Shown here: positions 6,011 to 11,508 of the stretch, piece by piece | How positions within the stretch are numbered: position 1 is the stretch's first letter | How the letters are laid out: every line of letters starts with the position of its first letter | Source of the DNA: Fidelibacterota bacterium | GTDB lineage: Bacteria > Fidelibacterota > Fidelibacteria > Fidelibacterales > Fidelibacteraceae | Reading direction: 5' to 3' | DNA length: 11,508 bases | NCBI GenBank assembly: GCA_023134755.1 | Contig: JAGLUM010000295.1 | Span: 1-11,508 of the forward strand | Made by a program: the position numbers and the translations under genes | The notes under the pieces: model-generated | What the model saw: only the letters and a program-made list of their open reading frames with translations | Told to the model about the DNA's origin: nothing | Database searches by the model: none

Positions 6011-7227
6011 TATTTCTCTATATATTGTTTTAATATGTTCAGGACATCGTCAATATCTGCTGCGGTATGGTCCGCACAAATTTGAAAGCGGATCTCTTCT
6101 TCCCCTTTCGGTACTACTGGAAAATTGAGTCCTGTTGCTAAAATACCATTTTCACGCAAAAATAAAACCAATTCTGCTGTCTTTCGGGTATCCCGTACCA
6201 TAAGCGGGACCACAGGATGTTTCCCGGGGATAGTTTCAAGCCCAAGTGACTGTAATCCCTCACGAAACCGGTTTGTCATTGTTTTCAAATGTATTAGCCG
6301 CTTTAAGCCTTCTTCACTGTTGAGAATTTCAATGCTTTTTCGTGCAGCTGCTGATTCGGATATGGTAATGGGGTTAGAATAAATATAGGTAGGTGCTGAT
6401 TCACGCAGAAATGTAATAAGGTTCTGACTTCCGGTTACATACCCGCCATTGACGCCAAAAGCCTTACCAAGCGTACCGATCAATATATCGACTTGGGTAG
6501 CGGTAAGCTCTTCGGTACCGCGTCCGGTATCACCACAAGCACCGACACCATGAGAATCATCAACAATCAGGGTCACACCTTCCTCAAATTCAGGGTCCAC
6601 AGCTTTACAGAGCGCCGATATTGCATCCAAGGGAGCATGGTCACCCCGCATACTGAAAATGCCGTCTGTAATAACAAGACAGCGTTTCCCTTGTCCGACT
6701 GCTTTTGCTAATTTATCTTGAAGATCATCCATTTCATTATGTTTATATATTATTTTTACTGCCGGTCGGGACATACGTAAAGCATTAATAATACAATTAT
6801 GATTCAGAGCATCACTGATGACCACAGTTTCAGGCGTGATCAGGGATGAAATTACGCCCAGACTTGTCACGTAGGCGGAGCTGAAGATCATCGCGGCTTC
6901 TCTTCCGTGAAAATCTGCAAGAGTTTGTTCCAGGTCAATATGTTCCTGATAGCTGCCGCTAATAAAACGTACCGCACCGGGTCCTACGCCAAAGCGGCGT
7001 GTTGCGTCTTCTTCTGCCTGTACAACTTTTGGATGCAAACTGAGACCCAAATATGAGTTACTGTTCATTTTAATAAATTCTTGCTGAAAACCATCAAGGC
7101 GATACCGGGGTCCCTTTCCTTCTGAAGGTTTTATTACCTCGGTAATAATCCATTCTTTGCCTTTTGCTCGTCCTTCATCTATAAGAGTTTGTGCCGTTAA
7201 TTCAAGTATTTTATCTAATTTAGACAT
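6010..7227 (-). CDS. kbl: Glycine C-acetyltransferase-like PLP enzyme (2-amino-3-ketobutyrate CoA ligase)
   Basis: This 405-residue protein is a fold-type I PLP enzyme of the alpha-oxoamine synthase family. With threonine dehydrogenase directly upstream, the expected reaction is cleavage of 2-amino-3-ketobutyrate with CoA to glycine and acetyl-CoA. Visible residues are MNSNSYLGL (54-62), RFISGSYQEH (87-96), DDSHGVGACGDTGRG (223-237) that holds the PLP pyridine nitrogen and ring, GTLGKAFG (251-258) with the Schiff-base Lys255, and IRFQICADHTAADID (379-393) near the end. Length is close to the 398 residues of E. coli Kbl. The family also contains BioF, HemA and serine palmitoyltransferase, which are hard to separate by eye; the specificity call rests mostly on the 8-base overlap with tdh (ATGTCTAA). 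GGAAGG just upstream of the ATG supports the start. Confidence 0.85.
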   Translation of the reverse strand: MSKLDKILELTAQTLIDEGRAKGKEWIITEVIKPSEGKGPRYRLDGFQQEFIKMNSNSYLGLSLHPKVVQAEEDATRRFGVGPGAVRFISGSYQEHIDLEQTLADFHGREAAMIFSSAYVTSLGVISSLITPETVVISDALNHNCIINALRMSRPAVKIIYKHNEMDDLQDKLAKAVGQGKRCLVITDGIFSMRGDHAPLDAISALCKAVDPEFEEGVTLIVDDSHGVGACGDTGRGTEELTATQVDILIGTLGKAFGVNGGYVTGSQNLITFLRESAPTYIYSNPITISESAAARKSIEILNSEEGLKRLIHLKTMTNRFREGLQSLGLETIPGKHPVVPLMVRDTRKTAELVLFLRENGILATGLNFPVVPKGEEEIRFQICADHTAADIDDVLNILKQYIEK

Positions 7228-8188
7228 CCTTTCCCTTCCTATTAAAACGTTCTGTAAGAATTTGAATCATATCGTTCGTCATGTGTTCGAGACTAAAGTC
7301 CGGTGACCAATTCCAGTCATTTCGTGCGGCAGTATCATCCATTGAATTCGGCCAGGAATCAGCAATACGCTGCCGCAGAGGATCAATTTCATAATCAATT
7401 GTAAATTCCGGGATATGTTTTTTTATTTCATCTGCCAGTATTTTAGGAGTAAAACTCATGGCTGTAATATTATAGGAGTTATGGTGATGCAGGGTATGGT
7501 AATCTGCTTCCATCAAATTCACGGAAGCCTTCAAGGCATCCGGCATATACATCATATCCAGATAGGTATCTTCTTTAAGATAGCAGGTGTATTTTTTGTA
7601 TTTTATTGCTTTATGGAAAATATCCACTGCATAATCTGTCGTGCCGCCACCGGGTGGAACCACATTGGAAATGATTCCCGGGAAACGTACTCCCCGTACA
7701 TCTACACCGTATTTTTCATGATAATAATCACATAAAAGCTCGCCAGCTACTTTGGTTACACCATAAATACTATTCGGACGCTGAATCGTCAGCTGAGGGG
7801 TTTTATCTTTTGGTGTAGTATTACCAAATGCTCCGATAGAACTAGGAACAAACATTTTAAATTTTAGCTCATTGGCAATGCGTAAAACACTATTTAAGCA
7901 ACCCATATTGATATCCCATGCCATTTCGGGATTTTTTTCACAAACTGCCGATAAAATAGCCGCAAGAAAATATACCTGTTTTATTTTTTCCTTCTGAATT
8001 ACCTGGTATACCTGACGGCTATCCATAGCGTCCATACGTATAAACGGTCCACCCTCCATTAAATCTGAATGAAGAGTTGCCCGAATATCCGAGGCGATAA
8101 TATTTTTTGCATTATATTTATTTCGAAGGTAATAGGTCAGCTCTGTTCCAATCTGTCCGCCAGCACCGATAATTAAAATATTCTCCAT
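7220..8188 (-). CDS. tdh: L-threonine 3-dehydrogenase, short-chain dehydrogenase/epimerase type
   Basis: The enzyme oxidises L-threonine with NAD+ to 2-amino-3-ketobutyrate. It is the extended-SDR (epimerase-like) form, not the zinc-dependent form of E. coli. The 322 residues show the nucleotide-binding GAGGQIG (8-14), LAAILSAVCEKNP (75-87), PSSIGAFGNTTP (115-126), the catalytic YxxxK at Tyr142-Lys146 followed by VAGELL, RFPGIISNVVPPGGGTTDYAV (168-188), MMYMPD (212-217), and the C-terminal block with RQRIADSWPNSMDD (272-285). These blocks are diagnostic for SDR-type threonine dehydrogenases known from some bacteria and animals. The ATG at 8188 was chosen because TTGGAG (8195-8200) sits 6 bases ahead; an in-frame TTG lies inside that ribosome binding site. 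The stop overlaps the kbl start by 8 bases. A 58-base gap upstream could hold a promoter. Confidence 0.95.
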   Translation of the reverse strand: MENILIIGAGGQIGTELTYYLRNKYNAKNIIASDIRATLHSDLMEGGPFIRMDAMDSRQVYQVIQKEKIKQVYFLAAILSAVCEKNPEMAWDINMGCLNSVLRIANELKFKMFVPSSIGAFGNTTPKDKTPQLTIQRPNSIYGVTKVAGELLCDYYHEKYGVDVRGVRFPGIISNVVPPGGGTTDYAVDIFHKAIKYKKYTCYLKEDTYLDMMYMPDALKASVNLMEADYHTLHHHNSYNITAMSFTPKILADEIKKHIPEFTIDYEIDPLRQRIADSWPNSMDDTAARNDWNWSPDFSLEHMTNDMIQILTERFNRKGKDV

Positions 8189-8194
8189 AAAAAA

Positions 8195-8200
8195 CTCCAA
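8195..8200 (-). promoter_or_regulatory. Ribosome binding site of tdh
   Basis: TTGGAG on the minus strand, 6 bases before the ATG at 8188. It makes an upstream in-frame TTG start (8200) unlikely because that codon is part of the site itself. Confidence 0.65.
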
Positions 8201-8246
8201 ATGCTGTGATTATGATAATCAGTGAGATGTTTGTTTATTCATCAAT

Positions 8247-8867
8247 TTATAATACAATAAACGGATTATGATATTTCTCTTCTTTTATCGTAGTCATTTC
8301 CAGATGTCCTGGATAAATACGGGTATCATCCGGCAGTGATAGTAATTTATCCTTGATAGATCGCTGTAGCGCCTGCATATCTCCGCCGAATAAATCGGTC
8401 CGCCCAATTGAATGATGAAAAAGTGTATCTCCACTGAAAAGGATATGATCAAACAAATAGCAGACACTTCCCTTTGTATGTCCCGGCGTATGCAGAATAT
8501 TAAAAGAGAAATCTCCTAATTCCAACATATCATTTGACGCAATATTGATATCAATTTTAGGAGTACCATAATAGGGAAGCTGAAATTGCACACACATATT
8601 TTTCAGTTCATCCAGCCCTTTGCTGTCGAGTGTGCTCATGATAAAAGGACAGGAATAAACTTCACATAAACGGAATGCTGCAAGAATATGATCCACATGT
8701 CCATGGGTAGCTAAAATGCCCTGAACTTTACAATTTTCTTTTTCAATACGTGCAGTGATTTTTTCGGGATCATCCCCTGGATCTATGATAAGCGCAAAAT
8801 TATTGTTTTTTATAATATAAGTATTTTCCTGAAAAACAGTACTTGAAACATGTTGAATAACTATCAT
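8247..8867 (-). CDS. MBL-fold metallo-hydrolase, glyoxalase II-like
   Basis: This 206-residue protein has the full set of metallo-beta-lactamase-fold metal ligands: THGHVDH (54-60, ligands His55, His57, Asp59, His60), TPGH (His130), SGD (Asp147) and PGH (His188). LFSGDTLFHHSIGRTDLFGGD (143-163) and the C-terminal ENPF-like KYHNPF are typical of the short glyoxalase II-related group, often annotated as hydroxyacylglutathione hydrolase-like. It lacks the long C-terminal helical domain of true glyoxalase II, so thioester hydrolysis is possible but the substrate is unknown. It is predicted cytoplasmic. The ribosome binding AGG overlaps the stop codon of the upstream PHP gene, 8 bases away, which suggests co-transcription and coupled translation. 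The fold is certain; the substrate is not. Confidence 0.92.
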   Translation of the reverse strand: MIVIQHVSSTVFQENTYIIKNNNFALIIDPGDDPEKITARIEKENCKVQGILATHGHVDHILAAFRLCEVYSCPFIMSTLDSKGLDELKNMCVQFQLPYYGTPKIDINIASNDMLELGDFSFNILHTPGHTKGSVCYLFDHILFSGDTLFHHSIGRTDLFGGDMQALQRSIKDKLLSLPDDTRIYPGHLEMTTIKEEKYHNPFIVL

Positions 8868-8875
8868 GAATGAAC

Positions 8876-9754
8876 CTAAAAATAGCGTCTGATTTTTTTA
8901 CGTTTCTTTGTCGCTTTATTCCCTATACCAAGAATATCATGTACAAAATAAAAGCGTTTCCAAAGTTTATATTGTTTATTTTTATCAAAGCTGTAGCAGG
9001 GATCGTCATCAATTTCAATAGGTTCGCCCTGAATAATTTTCCAGGGATTTATTGAGATCAGGGTCTTAAAATCAATATTCGGATATTTTTCTTTAAAAAT
9101 ATCTACTGCACGCGGCATATTAAATCCAATAGCACGACTTGCCCTATGGGCATCACTGGCGATAATATGAACTAACCCTTCAGACAGCAACATCTCGGAA
9201 ATAAAACGTGCTTGAGTACCCGTATATCCCAATAGGCTTCCGGCATTAATTTGCAACAATGTGCCCATTTTAATCAAATCAATAATATCGTCAACGATTT
9301 CCCAGAAATATCCATACCGCTCCGGATGAGCGAGCACCGGGGTGCAGCCGTTTTGAATTAATTCATAAAATACTTCTTTATAGCCTTCCGGATGCCAATT
9401 TAGTGAAAATTCAATCAGAGCGTATTTTTTATGGTCTTCATAGGTGAAATACGGAATTTCCGGGGCGTGGACTACATGCGTAGTAAAATATAGTTCTCCA
9501 CCTAAATATAGATGTAACGGAAGACCTTCTTTCTTAGCAGCAGCTTTCAGTTCTTTAAAATTTTTAATGACTTTATTCTGTCGTTCATGATTATTAGAAG
9601 CCTGATGTTCTTCAAGTTGATGCGGAGTTGCAACAATGTCTGTTATATTATTCTCCACCGCCTGACGCAGCAAGCGCATTGAGGCATCAAGTGTACCCGG
9701 TCCGTCATCTACATCAAAAATAATATGATTATGAATATCAATTATGCGATCCAT
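8876..9754 (-). CDS. PHP-family CpsB/CapC-like tyrosine-protein phosphatase
   Basis: The 292 residues fit the PHP superfamily, specifically the CpsB/YwqE-type manganese-dependent tyrosine phosphatases. Metal-binding motifs are IDIHNHIIFDVDDG (5-18) with His8 and His10, VATPH (41-45), GGELYF (85-90, Glu87), LAHPERY (141-147, His143) and IASDAHR (198-204, Asp201 and His203). LLQINAGSLLGYTG (166-179) is also typical of the group. Relatives dephosphorylate the tyrosine kinases that control capsule or exopolysaccharide export. Residues ~250-292 form a tail that is unusual for the family as I know it and ends in a strongly basic run (KKRKKIRRYF). No kinase or polysaccharide gene is nearby; the neighbours are a sodium pump subunit (11 bases upstream) and a metallo-hydrolase, so its physiological partner is unclear. 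AAGGG lies ahead of the ATG. A different PHP phosphoesterase activity cannot be excluded. Confidence 0.87.
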   Translation of the reverse strand: MDRIIDIHNHIIFDVDDGPGTLDASMRLLRQAVENNITDIVATPHQLEEHQASNNHERQNKVIKNFKELKAAAKKEGLPLHLYLGGELYFTTHVVHAPEIPYFTYEDHKKYALIEFSLNWHPEGYKEVFYELIQNGCTPVLAHPERYGYFWEIVDDIIDLIKMGTLLQINAGSLLGYTGTQARFISEMLLSEGLVHIIASDAHRASRAIGFNMPRAVDIFKEKYPNIDFKTLISINPWKIIQGEPIEIDDDPCYSFDKNKQYKLWKRFYFVHDILGIGNKATKKRKKIRRYF

Positions 9755-9765
9755 ATTACCCTTTT

Positions 9766-10902
9766 TTACTGTAAAACCGCCAATAAAACACCTGCTGCAA
9801 CAGCAGAGCCTATAACGCCTGCTACATTCGGTCCCATAGCGTGCATAAGCAGATGATTTGTTTTATCATATTCTAATCCCACGTGCTGAACTAAACGGGC
9901 AGAATCCGGAACCGCACTTACGCCGGCAGCACCGCAGAGGGGATTAATTTTATTCCCTTCTTTAAGAAATAAATTCATAAATTTAGCAAATAAGACACCT
10001 CCTGCCGTAGCAATAACGAAAGCGACCGCTCCCATACTGAAAACAGCAAGAGATTGCCAAGTCAGGAACATGGTTGCTTGTGTTGAAGCGCCCACTGTTA
10101 ATCCCAATAGAATAGTTACCGTATTAATTAAACCGTTTCGGGCAGTATCTGCCAGCCGTTCTGTTACTCCTGATTCTTTTAACAAATTTCCGAAAAACAG
10201 CATTCCCAAAAGAGGCAGTGCTGTTGGTGCAATAAACGCGGTTAGCAAAAACCCAATAATTGGAAATAATATCTTTTCCACTTTCGGGACATGCCGTACA
10301 GGTCTCATTCTGATGAGACGTTCTTTTTTTGTAGTGAGTAATTTCATTACCGGCGGTTGAATAATGGGAACAAGCGCCATGTATGAATAAGCCGAAATAG
10401 CAATTATACCCAATAAATGTGGCGCCAGTTTTGAGGAAAGAAAAATAGCTGTCGGTCCATCCGCACCGCCAATTATTCCAATAGCTCCTGCTTCTGCCGG
10501 GGTAAATCCCAGCCAGCTGGCACCCAAAAAAGTTAGAAAAATTCCAATTTGTGCAGCAGCGCCGAGTAATATCATTTTGGGATTTGATAATAATGCAGAA
10601 AAGTCGGTCATTGCCCCAATTCCCAGAAAAATAAGAGGTGGATAAATTCCTTTTATTACTCCAAAATAAAGATAATTCAACACCGATCCATCTTCATAAA
10701 TACCCAACTGCAGGCCCGCATCAGTAAGAAAAGGGATATTCCCCAAAAGGACTCCAAAACCAATTGGGACAAGCAAAAGGGGTTCAAATGATTTTGCAAT
10801 GCCAAGATACATGAGCAAACACCCGATTACTATCATTATGATATGTCCCCAGGTTATATTTGCAAACCCTGAATAGCTGAGAAAATCACTTAAAATGTTC
10901 AC
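9766..10902 (-). CDS. oadB: Sodium-pumping decarboxylase, beta (membrane) subunit
   Basis: This 378-residue, very hydrophobic protein is the OadB/MmdB/GcdB subunit that removes CO2 from carboxybiotin and exports Na+. Conserved segments are [10 protein letters not shown] (145-154, with the key Asp148), a long polar-membrane stretch including [19 protein letters not shown] (167-185), [17 protein letters not shown] (320-336) and [16 protein letters not shown] (356-371), all hallmarks of the family. Length matches the 375-430 usual range. The start is GTG, overlapping the stop of the biotin subunit by four bases (GTGA), with GGAG five bases ahead. Which substrate (oxaloacetate, methylmalonyl-CoA, glutaconyl-CoA) is used depends on the carboxyltransferase subunit, which is not in the window; the symbol is therefore generic. 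Confidence 0.95.
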   Translation of the reverse strand: MNILSDFLSYSGFANITWGHIIMIVIGCLLMYLGIAKSFEPLLLVPIGFGVLLGNIPFLTDAGLQLGIYEDGSVLNYLYFGVIKGIYPPLIFLGIGAMTDFSALLSNPKMILLGAAAQIGIFLTFLGASWLGFTPAEAGAIGIIGGADGPTAIFLSSKLAPHLLGIIAISAYSYMALVPIIQPPVMKLLTTKKERLIRMRPVRHVPKVEKILFPIIGFLLTAFIAPTALPLLGMLFFGNLLKESGVTERLADTARNGLINTVTILLGLTVGASTQATMFLTWQSLAVFSMGAVAFVIATAGGVLFAKFMNLFLKEGNKINPLCGAAGVSAVPDSARLVQHVGLEYDKTNHLLMHAMGPNVAGVIGSAVAAGVLLAVLQ

Positions 10903-11333
10903 ACATTCTCCATATTTATCAAAATAGCTCCTTCCAAAACAGAATCGCCGACTTTTATAGGGATGCTGGTGATTTTTCCGTCAGAAGACGCTAAAATATT
11001 ATTTTCCATTTTCATCGCTTCCATTTTCGCAACAATTTGTCCGATTTTAATAGTATCACCTTCCACAACCAATATTTCAGTTATTAAACCCGGAATAGGT
11101 GCTCTTATCACATTGGCAGCAGCTGACTCAGCGGGACTGTAGGTTTTCTTTCCCGAATCTACCGGAACTGCAGTTTTTCGAGATATAGTGGGTGTTTTAC
11201 TCTCTTTTTTAGGAGTTTCAAACTCAACCGTATATTCAACACCGTTACATTTAACTTCGGCTGTATTGTCACCTAATGTTTCAATATCAACAGTATATTC
11301 TTTACCGTTAATTTTTAATTTATATGTTTTCAT
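10899..11333 (-). CDS. Biotin carrier subunit of sodium-pumping decarboxylase
   Basis: This 144-residue protein carries biotin between the carboxyltransferase and the OadB subunit. The C-terminal ~70 residues are a biotinyl/lipoyl domain with [10 protein letters not shown] (78-87) and EAMKMEN (105-111), where Lys108 is the expected biotinylated lysine, followed by the VGDSVLEGA turn. The N-terminal ~40 residues ([14 protein letters not shown] and a second, similar GVEYTVEFE strand) form a small beta domain seen in decarboxylase carrier subunits. They are joined by a flexible linker rich in Lys, Thr, Ser, Ala and Pro (about 41-75). AGGTGAG precedes the ATG at 11333. It lies 14 bases after the OadG-like gene and overlaps oadB. 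Acetyl-CoA or pyruvate carboxylase BCCP is an alternative that the oadB neighbour makes unlikely. Often named MmdC or OadC-like. Confidence 0.93.
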   Translation of the reverse strand: MKTYKLKINGKEYTVDIETLGDNTAEVKCNGVEYTVEFETPKKESKTPTISRKTAVPVDSGKKTYSPAESAAANVIRAPIPGLITEILVVEGDTIKIGQIVAKMEAMKMENNILASSDGKITSIPIKVGDSVLEGAILINMENV

Positions 11334-11347
11334 TGCTCACCTATATG

Positions 11348-11508
11348 TTATAATATCCTGGAATTTCGCATTCCGAAGGATTTATTATTCCATCCCGAAA
11401 AGGGTTTTATTATTTTGTGTATGGTAAGGATTGCTTTTTCCTCTTCTTCTAATGATCGTTTTTCCAAATGCAGCGCGGTTGTAATTGCAACCATAGTATC
11501 ATCCTGTG
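11348..11508 (-). CDS. oadG: OadG-like gamma subunit, C-terminal fragment
   Basis: A minus-strand frame runs in from the window edge and stops at 11348-11350 (TAA). Its 52 visible residues begin with QDDTMVAITTALHLE and end with a basic, tryptophan-containing stretch (FSGWNNKSFGMRNSRIL). The pattern [IV]-A-[IV]-x-x-A-[LI] followed by an acidic region and a W/R-rich end resembles the cytoplasmic tail of OadG (sodium pump decarboxylase gamma) proteins, and the order OadG - biotin carrier - OadB is common. The expected N-terminal membrane helix would lie outside the window. The stop is 14 bases before the biotin subunit, consistent with one operon. The identity rests on a short tail plus position, so it is moderate. 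Confidence 0.6.
   Translation of the reverse strand, partial: QDDTMVAITTALHLEKRSLEEEEKAILTIHKIIKPFSGWNNKSFGMRNSRIL

Noticed and set aside
8208..8220. Small palindrome GATTA-TGA-TAATC between the metallo-hydrolase gene and tdh
   Set aside because: The stem is 5 bp and AT-rich with a 3-base loop and no T-run, too weak for a terminator; an operator is possible but unsupported.
10070..10360. 96-codon plus-strand open frame inside oadB, and similar plus-strand frames within pgi, kbl, tdh and the permease
   Set aside because: They are antisense shadows of conserved genes without ribosome binding sites or recognisable protein features.

Overview
The window looks like ordinary chromosomal DNA from an AT-rich, probably Gram-negative anaerobic or fermentative bacterium. 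GC is roughly 40% by eye. Genes are packed, often overlapping by 1-8 bases, with AGGA/GGAG-type ribosome binding sites. The content (biotin-dependent Na+-pumping decarboxylase subunits, the short-chain-dehydrogenase type of threonine dehydrogenase with its CoA ligase, an amino acid permease) fits an amino-acid-using bacterium. A Marinimicrobia, Calditrichota, Cloacimonadota or Bacteroidota-like lineage is plausible, but this is inference. Nothing in the window proves a taxon, and no phage, transposon, CRISPR array, rRNA or tRNA is visible.

Layout: two plus-strand genes open the window, the 3' end of a NifS/IscS-type cysteine desulfurase (1-432) and a complete uracil phosphoribosyltransferase, upp (474-1097). 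They converge, with only 7 bases between, on a minus-strand APC amino acid permease that carries a C-terminal PTS EIIA type-2 domain (1105-2955). Everything else is also on the minus strand. Reading in the direction of transcription (right to left), the order is: the C-terminus of an OadG-like subunit (11348-11508), a biotin carrier subunit (10899-11333), the OadB-type membrane subunit (9766-10902), a PHP-family CpsB/YwqE-like phosphatase (8876-9754), a glyoxalase II-like metallo-hydrolase (8247-8867), L-threonine 3-dehydrogenase (7220-8188), a glycine C-acetyltransferase-like PLP enzyme (6010-7227), glucose-6-phosphate isomerase (4742-6010), a secreted SH3-like protein (4021-4725), a SemiSWEET/PQ-loop-like small membrane protein (3737-4021), a gap with a heptameric tandem repeat (3609-3678), and a small coiled-coil/two-TM protein of unknown function (3113-3532).

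How the genes may work together: threonine would be oxidised by Tdh to 2-amino-3-ketobutyrate and cleaved by Kbl to glycine and acetyl-CoA. The decarboxylase subunits would turn decarboxylation of a beta-keto or acyl-CoA substrate into a sodium gradient. The permease could import amino acids. Pgi links to glycolysis or gluconeogenesis. Short gaps and stop/start overlaps suggest that most minus-strand genes from 11508 down to 3737 are co-transcribed in one or two units, with the 58-base gap before tdh the most likely internal break. I found no convincing new defence, mobile or RNA-based system. The items most worth a second look are the permease-EIIA fusion, the heptamer array, and the uncharacterised membrane and secreted proteins downstream of pgi.
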